A stretch of 29,335 bases of DNA from an uncultured Parasutterella sp. (GCA_900766055.1 CAAFTZ010000127.1:1-29335), one strand, 5' to 3'. Counted from the first letter of the stretch, positions 1 through 8,748 are shown. Notes: generated by a model from the sequence alone, not told the origin. Made by a program: numbers and translations.

Positions 1-234
1 AAACCTCTGATGGCCCGTTCTACGGAAGTCACCCGTATTGCCTCTGAGCACCTCCAGGGTGCGCTGCCGATCATTGCTTCCGGCGGCATCATGAGCGCTC
101 AGGACGCTGTAGAAAAAATGGAAGCCGGTGCTTCTATCGTTCAGCTCTACACAGGTTTCATTTACAAAGGTCCGGAACTGATCGCTGATTGTTCTGAAGC
201 CATCGCCCAGTGGCGTGACCAGCACAACAGATAA
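1..234 (+). CDS. pyrD: Dihydroorotate dehydrogenase (quinone), C-terminal end only
   Basis: This is the last 77 residues of a class 2 dihydroorotate dehydrogenase, the membrane-associated flavoenzyme that oxidises dihydroorotate to orotate in pyrimidine synthesis and passes electrons to quinone. The reading frame is open from base 1, so the gene starts outside the window. What is visible is the end of the FMN-binding barrel: the phosphate-binding stretch IIASGGIMSAQDA and the closing motif VQLYTGFIYKGP, both typical of PyrD C-termini. The stop is followed after only 5 bases by thpR, so the two are probably co-transcribed. The family call rests on these two motifs and is firm, although most of the protein cannot be seen. 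Confidence 0.9.
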   Translation, partial: KPLMARSTEVTRIASEHLQGALPIIASGGIMSAQDAVEKMEAGASIVQLYTGFIYKGPELIADCSEAIAQWRDQHNR

Positions 235-239
235 CGTTT

Positions 240-737
240 ATGAAGTGTTTTATCGGACTTCCTGCTGCGCCTAGCGTCATTAATAAACTAGTGGACGCTC
301 AGGATAGAGCTTTAAGTTTCGATGCGGGCGCGCGGCCTGTGCCGAAAGAAAATTTTCATTTAACTTTGGCTTTTATCGGGGAAATTGAACCCGATAAGGC
401 TCGGTTAATCGCTCAGCTTTTGCCGCTGACGACGGACTTTTCCGGCAAAAGCTGGTTGATCGACAACAGCGGCCTTTTCATTCGTCCTCAAGTGGCTTGG
501 GTCGGCGGCAGCGCCTGTCCCGAAATCGAACACTTGGCTAGAGAATCTCGTGAGATTTTGGATCGCCTCCATATCTCCTACGACAAAGGCCGTTTTAAAC
601 CGCATATCACCATTCTTCGGAAATCGCATTTGGCGGAACCCGTCATTCAGCATCCTTTTGAATGGTCGATTTTGCGGCCGAGAATCTTTGAATCTCGATT
701 AAATGCCGACGGTCGTCGGGAATATGTACCGCTATAA
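240..737 (+). CDS. thpR: RNA 2',3'-cyclic phosphodiesterase (2'-5' RNA ligase family)
   Basis: A 165-residue protein of the 2H phosphoesterase superfamily. Both signature HxTx-type motifs are present: HLTL at residues 40-43 and HITI at residues 122-125. They are spaced as in ThpR/LigT, where the two histidines hydrolyse 2',3'-cyclic phosphate ends of RNA to 2'-phosphate. The length is near the usual 175-190 residues. The ATG lies 5 bases after the pyrD stop and the next gene begins 15 bases after this stop, so it is the middle gene of a tight run. Its cellular RNA substrate is not well known in bacteria. It shares an RNA-end theme with rtcB and rtcA at the far end of the window, but nothing in the sequence links them. 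Confidence 0.85.
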   Translation: MKCFIGLPAAPSVINKLVDAQDRALSFDAGARPVPKENFHLTLAFIGEIEPDKARLIAQLLPLTTDFSGKSWLIDNSGLFIRPQVAWVGGSACPEIEHLARESREILDRLHISYDKGRFKPHITILRKSHLAEPVIQHPFEWSILRPRIFESRLNADGRREYVPL

Positions 738-752
738 CTTAAGAGACAGACT

Positions 753-2753
753 ATGAATGGAGTAGACATCGTCACTCGCCCGGGATTTTGGAATATTCCC
801 GTCTGGGCTATTATCGGCATCTATGTTCTCGGCATTGCGGCTGCGATCTGCTGCGCGATCGGCATCCGCAAGTCCTACCTCCTTTGGCGTGCCGGCAAGC
901 CCTACGCCATGGACAAGGAAACCAAACGCCGCTGGGGTTTCCTCGTTAAGGAAGGTCTGGAGCAGAAACGAATCATCCGCAAGCCCTTGGGAAGCTGGCT
1001 TCACTTCTGGATCTTCTGGGGCTTTGTTTTCTTATTCTTCGGCACTTGTCTTGCGGTTTTGGACTGGGACATCGGCAAGCTGATGTTCGGCAAACAGTTC
1101 TTGGCCGGAAATGTTTATTACTTCTATAAGTTCATTCTCGATATTGCCGGTGTCGTCTGCTTGATCGGCTTAGGCATGGCCTTTTACCGCCGCTTTATCA
1201 AGCAGGGCAAGCAGTATGAGAAATCGGTCCGCTTCTTGTGGATCTTAGGCTCTCTTACCGTCATTATTCTTACCGGCTATATCGTTGAGGCACTCCGTTT
1301 AGCTGCCGAGAATCCTCCGTATGCCGCTTGGTCTCCTGTCGGGAACTTCCTTGCCAAAGTTTTCTACTCCGGCATGACCAAGGAGCAGCTGGAAGCCCAG
1401 CATCTCTATATTTGGATCTTCCACGGCATTATTTCCTTAATGTTCGTCGCCGCCATTCCGATGACGTACTTCGCTCATATGTATAAGAGCCCGACGAGCA
1501 TCTATTGGCAGCGGACTAAGCCGCGCGGCCTCGTGGAAAAAATCGACAACATCGAAGAACAGGAAAGCTTCGGCATCTCCAAATTCGGCCAATTCAACTG
1601 GCATGACCGTCTGAACTTTGACGCCTGCGTCGAATGCGGCAGATGCACGGCTGTCTGCCCGGTCAACCGTGCCGGCGGTCCTCTTGATCCGCGAGAGATC
1701 ATTCTTTCTCTGAAGAAACGAATGATGGAAGGCTACACCAAGACCGAAGATGTCTTGGTCCCGGATGTCGTTTCCAAAGAATCGCTTCTGGCTTGTACGA
1801 CTTGCGGTGCCTGTGTCGAGCAGTGCCCTTCCCGCATTGAAATTGTCAACACGATTCAGCAGATGCGCCGTTCCTTGGCGCTTGAAGAAGGCCAATTCGC
1901 CGAAGGCGTGGCTAAAACGCTTCAGAATATTCAGTCTGTCGGCAATCCTTGGGGCTTGGACCCGGATGCCCGCTGGGCTTGGCTGGAAGGCTTAGACGTT
2001 CCATTTGCCGAACCCGGCGTTCATTACGACATTCTTTATTGGGTCGGCTGCTCGGCTGCCTATGACAAACGCAATCAAAAGATTGCCAAGGCAATGATCA
2101 AGATTCTCAAGCATTCCGGCTTGTCTTTCGCCGTGATGCAGGAAGAAATGTGCAACGCCGAATTTGCCCGCAGAGTCGGTGAAGAGTATCTCTATCAGAT
2201 CCAGACCCAGACCAATATCGACAATCTGCGTCAGTACAACTTCAGCCGTCTGCTGGCGGCCTGCCCGCACTGCTTCAACACTCTGAAAAACGAATATCCG
2301 GAGTTTGAGCGCGGACAGTTCAATGTCATTTCGCACCTTCAGTTCATTGCAGAGCAGATGGATGCCGGCAGACTCAAGGCTGAACTTTCTGAAAAAGAAA
2401 GAGTCGCCATTCATGACGCCTGCTACTACGCTCGCTACAACGGCATTGTGAACGCACCCAGATTTGATTTGAATAATGTCAAAGGCTTAGAGACGGTCGA
2501 TCCTAAAGAATGGGGTAGCTGCACCACGTGCTGCGGCGCCGGCGGCGGACAGTTCTGGACCGATACGGATGCGCCGGAACGTCTGAACGTGATTCGTCTG
2601 AAGGCGGTTGTCAACGATACGGGATGCGATAAGGTTGCGACCAGTTGCCCGTTCTGTTTATCCATGTTCGATTCAGCGAAATCTCAGGAAAAATCACTAT
2701 CTGAAATTTCTATCTCAGATATCGCAGAAATTATTGCAAAAAATCTAAAATAA
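753..2753 (+). CDS. Membrane-anchored Fe-S oxidoreductase, HdrD/GlcF/DgcB type with NarI-like N-terminus
   Basis: A 666-residue fusion of a membrane domain to a cytoplasmic electron-transfer domain. Residues about 15-245 hold five hydrophobic helices resembling the NarI-type cytochrome b fold; His84, His217, His224 and His242 are possible haem ligands. Two [4Fe-4S] motifs follow (CVECGRCTAVCP, Cys292/295/298/302, and CTTCGACVEQCP, Cys348/351/354/358). Then come two CCG domains of the heterodisulfide-reductase D kind, with CPHC, CTTCCGAGGG and CPFC elements. Relatives move electrons between a dehydrogenase or electron-transfer flavoprotein and the quinone pool. The partner is not in the window: upstream are pyrD and thpR, and downstream is a terminator. 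The direction of flow and the substrate are unknown. The architecture is certain but the specific role is not. Confidence 0.85.
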   Translation: MNGVDIVTRPGFWNIPVWAIIGIYVLGIAAAICCAIGIRKSYLLWRAGKPYAMDKETKRRWGFLVKEGLEQKRIIRKPLGSWLHFWIFWGFVFLFFGTCLAVLDWDIGKLMFGKQFLAGNVYYFYKFILDIAGVVCLIGLGMAFYRRFIKQGKQYEKSVRFLWILGSLTVIILTGYIVEALRLAAENPPYAAWSPVGNFLAKVFYSGMTKEQLEAQHLYIWIFHGIISLMFVAAIPMTYFAHMYKSPTSIYWQRTKPRGLVEKIDNIEEQESFGISKFGQFNWHDRLNFDACVECGRCTAVCPVNRAGGPLDPREIILSLKKRMMEGYTKTEDVLVPDVVSKESLLACTTCGACVEQCPSRIEIVNTIQQMRRSLALEEGQFAEGVAKTLQNIQSVGNPWGLDPDARWAWLEGLDVPFAEPGVHYDILYWVGCSAAYDKRNQKIAKAMIKILKHSGLSFAVMQEEMCNAEFARRVGEEYLYQIQTQTNIDNLRQYNFSRLLAACPHCFNTLKNEYPEFERGQFNVISHLQFIAEQMDAGRLKAELSEKERVAIHDACYYARYNGIVNAPRFDLNNVKGLETVDPKEWGSCTTCCGAGGGQFWTDTDAPERLNVIRLKAVVNDTGCDKVATSCPFCLSMFDSAKSQEKSLSEISISDIAEIIAKNLK

Positions 2754-2761
2754 CAATCAGG

Positions 2762-2788
2762 GGCGGTTGATATAACCGCCTTTGATTT
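2762..2788 (+). terminator. Rho-independent terminator after the Fe-S oxidoreductase
   Basis: A 7-bp perfect stem, GGCGGTT / AACCGCC, with the loop GATAT is followed by TTTGATTT. It starts 8 bases after the stop and ends 24 bases before the IclR gene, so it separates the pyrD-thpR-Fe-S run from the regulator. Confidence 0.75.
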
Positions 2789-2812
2789 ATCAATAAAAAC
2801 AGATGCAGTCCC

Positions 2813-3616
2813 ATGGATCAGTCCGTTAGTAAAGCAAATATTCAAGTACTTGATCGGGCCAGTGCAATTCTTCGCGTCCTGACCCAGCATCACGATCCCG
2901 TGAATTTGAAGGTTATTTCCGACGAAACCTGCCTTCACATCTCTACTTGCCACCGTATCCTTTCCGATTTAGTTCGCCTTCGTTTTGTGGAAAAAGGCGC
3001 TTCTGCCGGCACGTACCGCTTAGGCCTGCGTTTTCTTCAGCTCGGAAACTTGGTAAGGGAAAGAATCTCGGTTCGCGATACGGCAAGAACCGGAATGCAG
3101 CGTCTGCATAATCTCACGCGTCAAACGGTCAATCTCTCGATTCGTCAAAACGACAACATCGTCTATATCGACCGCATTATGCGTGAGCGTCCCGGCATTC
3201 AGGTCGTACGGACGATCGGCGCCACCGCTCCCCTGCACACGACAAGCTCCGGAAAACTTTTTTTAGCAGAAGATTCTTTTGAACAGATCCGCGCTTATGC
3301 GCTAAGAACTAATCTTGAAAAGTCCACACCGAACAGTATCGGTGACATCGACACCCTTCTGACTGAAATCTCTAAGATCAAAACGCTGGGCTTTGCACGA
3401 GATGAAGAAGAACTGGAAATGGGTGTTCGATGTGTTGCGGCAGGCATTCGAGATGATTCCGGCAAATTAGTCGCCTGCCTTTCTATCTCCTCTCCGGCCA
3501 ACAGTTTCTTGGAAGGCTGGATCAGCGAAATCAAACACACTGCGGATGATATTTCCGAACATTTGGGCTTTGTGGCAACGCCCGGTGAGCTTTACGTCCG
3601 GCCGGACTTCACCTAA
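2813..3616 (+). CDS. IclR-family transcriptional regulator
   Basis: A 267-residue protein with the IclR layout. A winged helix-turn-helix occupies about residues 12-75 (VLDRASAILRVL, then the recognition-helix stretch LHISTCHRILSDLV). A C-terminal GAF-like effector domain follows, with the typical GATAPLHTTSSGKLFLAE and a late MGVRCVAAGIRD segment. Members bind an operator as dimers or tetramers and respond to small organic acids or aromatics. The gene sits alone, with a terminator on each side, upstream of dmsAB. It could control itself, the preceding oxidoreductase or dmsAB, and the sequence does not decide which. No strong ribosome-binding site is visible before the ATG. The family is certain and the ligand unknown. 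Confidence 0.9.
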   Translation: MDQSVSKANIQVLDRASAILRVLTQHHDPVNLKVISDETCLHISTCHRILSDLVRLRFVEKGASAGTYRLGLRFLQLGNLVRERISVRDTARTGMQRLHNLTRQTVNLSIRQNDNIVYIDRIMRERPGIQVVRTIGATAPLHTTSSGKLFLAEDSFEQIRAYALRTNLEKSTPNSIGDIDTLLTEISKIKTLGFARDEEELEMGVRCVAAGIRDDSGKLVACLSISSPANSFLEGWISEIKHTADDISEHLGFVATPGELYVRPDFT

Positions 3617-3631
3617 AACTATTTTTCACTT

Positions 3632-3655
3632 AGGCCTCTTTTGCGAGGCCTTTTT
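3632..3655 (+). terminator. Rho-independent terminator after the IclR gene
   Basis: Stem AGGCCTC / GAGGCCT with loop TTTTGC, followed directly by TTTTT. It begins 15 bases after the IclR stop. Confidence 0.8.
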
Positions 3656-3797
3656 CCTATCCGTAAGAACAACAAATATTAGGTTCTTTCTTCTTAATTG
3701 CTGCGTATCTTTGTTCGCTAATCATTTGTTGAGAGGGTTTCTCGTTCTCGCTCTTCCTCCTAGAAAACGCTTACTCGTTTCTTCTTAATTCATACTA

Positions 3798-3832
3798 TTG
3801 ACCTAATCTAAAGGGACTACCTAAAATTAGGT
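3798..3832 (+). promoter_or_regulatory. Candidate promoter with overlapping operator-like palindrome, upstream of dmsA
   Basis: TTGACC (3798-3803) and TAAAAT (3822-3827) are 18 bases apart, a reasonable sigma-70 pair. The palindrome ACCTAA-AA-TTAGGT (3819-3832) covers the -10 element, and another ACCTAA copy at 3801 lies over the -35 edge. A regulator bound there would block RNA polymerase. The neighbouring IclR protein is a possible binder, by inference only. No clear FNR box (TTGAT-N4-ATCAA) was found. Confidence 0.35.
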
Positions 3833-3833
3833 T

Positions 3834-3858
3834 AAACAAAGCCCCAAAATCTTTGTTT
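3834..3858 (+). promoter_or_regulatory. Stem-loop in the dmsA leader
   Basis: An 8-bp perfect inverted repeat, AAACAAAG (3834-3841) and CTTTGTTT (3851-3858), with a 9-base loop. It lies just downstream of the candidate promoter and 21 bases before the AAGGAG ribosome-binding site. It is not followed by a T run, so it is not an obvious terminator. It may be an mRNA-stabilising or regulatory leader hairpin. Confidence 0.35.
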
Positions 3859-3890
3859 TACCCACCCTAAATTAAAAACAAGGAGAACAC

Positions 3891-6287
3891 ATGTTCAATC
3901 TTCCTCAGAGCACTTTCGGAAGAAGAAGTTTCCTGCGTTTTTCAGCACTTAGCGTCGCAGCAGGCAGCTTCTTGATGAACCCGATCTCTAAAGCCGTTGC
4001 TCAAGCGGTCAAAGAAATTGAACCCTTCTATTGGAATGCCTGCGTGATCAACTGCGGACAGCGCTGCCCGCAGCGCTGCTTTGTTAAAGGCGGCCAGGTC
4101 ATTCGCGTAGAAACCGACAACACTGCCGGAGACGCCTGCGATCATCGTCAGATTCGCGCCTGCCTGCGCGGCCGTGCATTAAGACAGCGTCTTTACTCTC
4201 CGGATCGCCTTAAATATCCGATGAAACGCGTGGGCGAACGCGGAGAAGGTAAATTTGAACGCATCACTTGGGACGAAGCCATCAAGACTGTGGCTGACAA
4301 CCTCAAGAGAACCGTTGAAAAATACGGCAATGAATCCGTCTACTGGCAGTACTGCTCCGGCCAGCAGTCTCTGGTGAACTCCAGACGCGCTTGGTGGCGT
4401 CTGCTGAACCTTATGGGCGGATACCTTAAATACTACGGCTCCTACTCCACCGCTCAGATCGGCGCAGCCATGCCTTACACCTACGGCGGCCGTCCAGGCT
4501 CCGATATGAGTGAAATCGGCAACGCCAAGCTCTATGTCACCTTCGGCGGCAACACGCTGGTGACAAGACCTTCCGGCGGAGGCAAAGGCTATCAGCTGGA
4601 ATGTGCTAAGGAAAAAGGCCATCCGAAGACGATCATGATTGACCCGATGTACAACGATACCGTTGCAGCGGGCATGGATCAGTGGATTCCGATTCGTCCG
4701 GGTACAGACGCTGCCTTGGTCGAAGCTATTGCCTACGAGCTCATCAAGAACAACTGGGTTGATCAGGACTTCCTGGATAAATACTGCGTCGGCTACGACG
4801 AGAAAACACTCCCCGCCTCTGCCGCAAAAGGCAGTGACTATAAGAGCCACATCCTCGGCAAAGGCAAAGACGGAATCGCTAAGACTCCGGAATGGGCCGC
4901 TAAGATCACAGGTATCCCGGCAGCAACCATTGTTCAGCTTGCTAAAGAAATGGGAACCACCAAGCCTTGCTTCGTCTCTCAGGGCTGGGGTCCTCAGCGT
5001 CAGGCCAACGGCGAAGAAACCGCACGCGCCATTGCCATGCTGCCGATTCTCTTAGGTCAAGTCGGCCTGCCGGGTACCAACCCGGGCGATGCCGAAGGCA
5101 ACTCCGCTCTGCCAGCCGTTTATCTGCCGACAGGAAAAAACCCGGTCAAAGCTACGATTCCAGTCTTCATGTGGACGGATGCCATCGTTCGCGGTAAGGA
5201 CATGACGGATATCACGGATGGTATGCGAGGTGTCAAGAGACTCGACCATGACATTAAGATGATCGTGAACTCCGGCGGCAACACCACAATCAACCAGCAC
5301 TCCGATTCCAATGCGACGGATAAGATCCTGCGCGACACTTCTAAGTGTGAATTCATCGTTGTCTGCGACAACATGATGACTCCGACTTGCCGTTATGCGG
5401 ATATTCTTCTTCCGGACGTCCTCGGTCCTGAAACCGACGACATCGCCTGCCAAGGCGGCTCCAACGGCGGTACAACTTCTATGCTGCCGATGCACAAGGC
5501 TGTCGAACCTCAGTGGGATCAGAAGACCTCTTACGAAATCTGCCGCTTAATCGCCAAAGAACTCGGTAAAGAACAGGAATTCACGGAAGGCAGAACTCAG
5601 CTGCAGTGGCTCGAATGGTGCTACAACGAAACACGTAAGAAAGTACCTCGGCTGCCTGATTGGGATACGTTCTGGACAGGCGGTCCTGCTCAAGTCTACG
5701 GCTGGAGAAAGAATCCGGTCGCTCTTTCTGAATTCAGAGCCGACCCGGTTAAGAACCCGCTTAAGACTCCGTCCGGCAAGATCGAAATTTATTCCGAACG
5801 TCTTAACAATATCGCCAATACCTGGAAACTCAAGCCCGGTGATGTGATTTCTCCGATTCCGGTCTATTTCAGAAACTGGGAAATGTATGGCGACGACCTG
5901 CAGAAGAAATATCCTCTGCAGTGCTACGGTTTCCACCATCACGGCCGTATTCACTCCACCTTCCACAACCTCCCCTGGCTGCGTGAACAGCATCCGGACG
6001 TAGTCTTCATTAACGTGCTGGACGCTAAAGCCCGAGGAATTAACAACGGCGATATGGTTCAGGTCTTCAACGACCGCGGTATTGTCGAACTTCCGGCGAA
6101 GGTTACCTCCAGAATTATTCCTGGTGTGGTCAGTATTCCGCAAGGCGCTTGGTACAAACCGGTCAATAAGAACGGTCAGGTCGTAGACGTAGGCGGCAAC
6201 ATCAACACGCTGACCTCGCATCGCCCGAGCCCGCTTGCTAAAGGCAATCCTCAGCACACCAACCTTGTAGAAGTCCGTAAGGCCTAG
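3891..6287 (+). CDS. dmsA: DMSO reductase-type molybdopterin oxidoreductase, catalytic subunit
   Basis: A 798-residue Tat-exported molybdoenzyme very like DmsA/YnfE. Residues 10-17 carry the twin-arginine motif GRRSFLRF ahead of a hydrophobic stretch. Cys51, Cys55, Cys59 and Cys91 match the N-terminal [4Fe-4S] pattern of DmsA (CxxxCxxxC ... RACLRGR). Ser186 in YYGSYSTAQI is the likely molybdenum ligand, as in the Ser-ligated DMSO reductase branch. The C-terminus (about 670-798) is the usual dinucleotide-binding domain. The likely reaction is reduction of DMSO or other S-/N-oxides at the end of an anaerobic chain. The start has a good AAGGAG 5 bases upstream. dmsB follows after 11 bases, but no dmsC membrane anchor does. 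Substrate range cannot be read from the sequence. Confidence 0.9.
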   Translation: MFNLPQSTFGRRSFLRFSALSVAAGSFLMNPISKAVAQAVKEIEPFYWNACVINCGQRCPQRCFVKGGQVIRVETDNTAGDACDHRQIRACLRGRALRQRLYSPDRLKYPMKRVGERGEGKFERITWDEAIKTVADNLKRTVEKYGNESVYWQYCSGQQSLVNSRRAWWRLLNLMGGYLKYYGSYSTAQIGAAMPYTYGGRPGSDMSEIGNAKLYVTFGGNTLVTRPSGGGKGYQLECAKEKGHPKTIMIDPMYNDTVAAGMDQWIPIRPGTDAALVEAIAYELIKNNWVDQDFLDKYCVGYDEKTLPASAAKGSDYKSHILGKGKDGIAKTPEWAAKITGIPAATIVQLAKEMGTTKPCFVSQGWGPQRQANGEETARAIAMLPILLGQVGLPGTNPGDAEGNSALPAVYLPTGKNPVKATIPVFMWTDAIVRGKDMTDITDGMRGVKRLDHDIKMIVNSGGNTTINQHSDSNATDKILRDTSKCEFIVVCDNMMTPTCRYADILLPDVLGPETDDIACQGGSNGGTTSMLPMHKAVEPQWDQKTSYEICRLIAKELGKEQEFTEGRTQLQWLEWCYNETRKKVPRLPDWDTFWTGGPAQVYGWRKNPVALSEFRADPVKNPLKTPSGKIEIYSERLNNIANTWKLKPGDVISPIPVYFRNWEMYGDDLQKKYPLQCYGFHHHGRIHSTFHNLPWLREQHPDVVFINVLDAKARGINNGDMVQVFNDRGIVELPAKVTSRIIPGVVSIPQGAWYKPVNKNGQVVDVGGNINTLTSHRPSPLAKGNPQHTNLVEVRKA

Positions 6288-6298
6288 GAGAGAATAAG

Positions 6299-6904
6299 AT
6301 GACACAACTTGGATTTTTTGTTGACGTATCAAAATGCTCCGGCTGCAAGACCTGTGCCGTGGCATGCAAGGACGCTCATAACCTTCCTGTCGGCATGAAC
6401 TTTCGTAAAGTTCACGAATACGCCGGCGGAAACTGGAAGCAGGCTACGGACGGATCCTGGACACAGGACGTGTTCGGCTACTACGTCAGCTTAGGCTGCA
6501 ACCACTGCTCGGACCCGGCCTGCGTCAAGGTTTGCCCGACAAAGGCACATCACAAACGCGCTGAGGACGGTTTGGTGGTCATTGATGCGACGAAGTGCAT
6601 CGGCTGCGGACTTTGTGCACAGGCTTGCCCGTATCATGCACCGGTATTGGACGAAACTGCTCACAAGATGAGAAAGTGCGATGCCTGCTTTGACCGCCTG
6701 CAGAGAGGACTTCAGCCGATCTGTGTGGAAAGCTGTCCTAACCGCGCCATCGAATTCGGAGATATCGAAGAGCTGCGTAAAAAACACGGCAAACTTGCCG
6801 AAGTTGCGCCGCTTCCGCAGGCTTCTAAGACCCAGCCGAACTTGGTTTTAGTGGTTCCTGCCCAGGCAAGACCTGCCGGAGATACTTCCGGAACCGAGTA
6901 CTAA
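6299..6904 (+). CDS. dmsB: DMSO reductase-type electron-transfer subunit with four [4Fe-4S] clusters
   Basis: A 201-residue ferredoxin-like subunit with the four cysteine groups of DmsB: KCSGCKTCAVAC near residue 13, CNHCSDPACVKVC, CIGCGLCAQACP, and CDAC...CVESCP. It starts MTQLGFFVDVSKC and its middle section closely resembles enterobacterial DmsB. In known complexes DmsB passes electrons from the quinol-oxidising anchor DmsC to DmsA and rides across the membrane with DmsA. The start follows an AGGAGA ribosome-binding site in the short gap after dmsA. The next gene is on the opposite strand, so no DmsC is encoded with it. The quinol oxidase must be elsewhere or of another kind. Confidence 0.9.
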   Translation: MTQLGFFVDVSKCSGCKTCAVACKDAHNLPVGMNFRKVHEYAGGNWKQATDGSWTQDVFGYYVSLGCNHCSDPACVKVCPTKAHHKRAEDGLVVIDATKCIGCGLCAQACPYHAPVLDETAHKMRKCDACFDRLQRGLQPICVESCPNRAIEFGDIEELRKKHGKLAEVAPLPQASKTQPNLVLVVPAQARPAGDTSGTEY

Positions 6905-6920
6905 ACTTAACTAACTGAAG

Positions 6921-6951
6921 CAGAAACAGGCGCCAAAAGCGCCTGTTTCTG
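6921..6951 (+). terminator. Strong hairpin between convergent dmsB and the antiporter gene
   Basis: A 13-bp perfect stem, CAGAAACAGGCGC / GCGCCTGTTTCTG, with the loop CAAAA. It lies 17 bases after the dmsB stop and 37 bases beyond the end of the opposing gene. The arm is T-rich but there is no clean T run after it. It may act on both strands. Confidence 0.65.
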
Positions 6952-6987
6952 TTCGGGTTCAAATGATTCAAGAAAGCTTGAACACTG

Positions 6988-8748
6988 CTATAGAGCTCCC
7001 CGCTCTATTGCTTTCTGCTCTTCGGCTTCCTCCTCTCGGATCTTTTGATCCTCAGACTCTTTGCCGAATCGGCTCATTGTGAATTGGACAATAGCCTGCG
7101 CCAAGAGCTCGTCCGGTACAAAAGCCTGAGCAACACCGTCCGCCTTAAGAGCCTTTGCATCTTCTTCGTTTTCAGCAGGCATGACGGTTTCAATGGTCGG
7201 GCGCAAAATCTTGGCTGTTTCAACAATCTTGCGGCAGAGGATCTCGTTGTCGATGGCAAGAACGAGAATAGCCGCTTCGTGGATATGAGCCTGGATGAGA
7301 ATAGCCGGGTCGGTCGCATCGCCATAAATGGAATTGACGTTCTTTTCCCGCAGTTCTTCAATCACTGCATGGTGATCGTCCACTACGACCACAGAAAGAT
7401 GTCTCTGAATAAGTTCTTCAAGGATGAGCTTGCCCTTCTCTCCATAACCGACTAGGACAACATGGCCATGAAGAATATCGCTGCCGACACTGTCCGGCAT
7501 CAAGGACATCGGATCAATTCTCGCATCCATTCTTCTGGCAAAAGCCCAGCGTTTTTTGATGAAATCCCGGGCCGGCCCGATCGTTGCAAAAGCAAACGGG
7601 TTTAAAGCAATCGAAATAATGGCGCCCGCCAAAACTAAGCTCATGCCTTCCTGCGGGAGAATCTTGAGCTGAAGGCCAAGCGCAGCCAGAATGAAAGAGA
7701 ATTCACCGATCTGTGCAAGTGCGGCTGCAACCGTTAAAGCGGTATGGAGTGTGTAGCGGAACAGCAGAACTAATCCGAAAGCGACCAACCCTTTACCAAG
7801 AATAATAATGGCGAGTACGGCCAAAACATGCAAAGGTTGTTCGTAAAGAACTTTCGGATCAAACATCATGCCGACCCCGACGAAGAAGATCACGGCGAAC
7901 GCGTCTCTAAGCGGCAATGATTCCATGGCGGCGCGATGGGAGTAACGGCTTTCACGCATCACCATGCCGGAGAAGAAGGCACCTAAGGCAAAGCTGACAT
8001 GGAAAACTTCTGCGGCGCCGTAGGCAATTCCGATCGCAAAAACCAATACGGAAAGCGTAAAGAGCTCTCTGGAACCTGTCTTAGCCACCTGACGAAGAAG
8101 CCATGGCAGCAAGCGTTTTCCGACCACCAGCATCAGGACAATGAAACCGAATACTTGAGCCAGCGTGATACCGATAATCTGCCAAAGCGGCAAAGAAGCC
8201 TCGGTATTTTGCAGAGGAGAACCCAGCAAGGAAGCCAGCGGAGGCAGGAGCACCAAGATCAAGACGGTCATGATGTCTTCGACGACAAGCCAGCCCACGG
8301 CGATTTGACCGTCGCCGCTTTCCAGAATGCCTCGGCTTTCCAACCCTTTCAGAAGCACAACCGTGGAGGCGCAGGAAAGACACATACCGAAAACGATGCT
8401 TTGTCCCCACGGCCACTCCCAGAAGTGAGCAAGCAGCGCGCCTAGACAAGTCGCCAGCCCCATCTGAAGAATTGCGCCCGGCACAGCGATATTCTTGACT
8501 CGAATGAGGTCTGTCAAAGAAAAATGCAAGCCGACACCAAACATCAGCAGCATGACACCGATTTCGGAGAGTTCAGATGCAATATTGACGTCACCCACAA
8601 ATCCGGGTGTAGCCGGGGAAATGATGATACCGGCGAGCAAGTAGCCGACCAATGCCGGTACTTTGATGCGCTCCATGAGGAAGCCAAGCGCCCAGGCAAT
8701 CGCAAAACCGATCGCCAAGGTCGAAATCAAGCTAAAACTATGACTCAT
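6988..8748 (-). CDS. YbaL/KefB-type monovalent cation:proton antiporter with TrkA-N domain (copy 1)
   Basis: A 586-residue CPA2-family antiporter. About the first 390 residues are hydrophobic transmembrane helices with family stretches such as VPALVGYLLAGI, LLMFGVGLHFS and CASTVVLLKGLE. The conserved membrane Asp lies in GWLVVEDI. A cytoplasmic TrkA-N (RCK) domain starts near residue 425 with the nucleotide-binding loop VLVGYGEKG and continues to YGDATD. The tail is rich in Glu and Lys. Relatives exchange K+ or Na+ for protons and are gated by nucleotides or redox ligands. Overall layout and length match E. coli YbaL better than KefB/KefC. It lies downstream of a close paralogue on the same strand, with a terminator-like hairpin between them, so it may have its own promoter. 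The ion is not decided by the sequence. Confidence 0.85.
   Translation of the reverse strand: MSHSFSLISTLAIGFAIAWALGFLMERIKVPALVGYLLAGIIISPATPGFVGDVNIASELSEIGVMLLMFGVGLHFSLTDLIRVKNIAVPGAILQMGLATCLGALLAHFWEWPWGQSIVFGMCLSCASTVVLLKGLESRGILESGDGQIAVGWLVVEDIMTVLILVLLPPLASLLGSPLQNTEASLPLWQIIGITLAQVFGFIVLMLVVGKRLLPWLLRQVAKTGSRELFTLSVLVFAIGIAYGAAEVFHVSFALGAFFSGMVMRESRYSHRAAMESLPLRDAFAVIFFVGVGMMFDPKVLYEQPLHVLAVLAIIILGKGLVAFGLVLLFRYTLHTALTVAAALAQIGEFSFILAALGLQLKILPQEGMSLVLAGAIISIALNPFAFATIGPARDFIKKRWAFARRMDARIDPMSLMPDSVGSDILHGHVVLVGYGEKGKLILEELIQRHLSVVVVDDHHAVIEELREKNVNSIYGDATDPAILIQAHIHEAAILVLAIDNEILCRKIVETAKILRPTIETVMPAENEEDAKALKADGVAQAFVPDELLAQAIVQFTMSRFGKESEDQKIREEEAEEQKAIERGAL

Noticed and set aside
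3546..3788. An 80-codon plus-strand frame past the end of the IclR gene
   Set aside because: It overlaps the IclR 3' end and runs through the terminator at 3632-3655; the product is a random Phe/Leu-rich string.
4179..4850. A 223-codon minus-strand frame within dmsA
   Set aside because: It lies wholly antisense to conserved DmsA sequence and has no start signals.
5547..6365. A 272-codon minus-strand frame across the dmsA-dmsB junction
   Set aside because: It spans two well-supported plus-strand genes and its product has no domain pattern.
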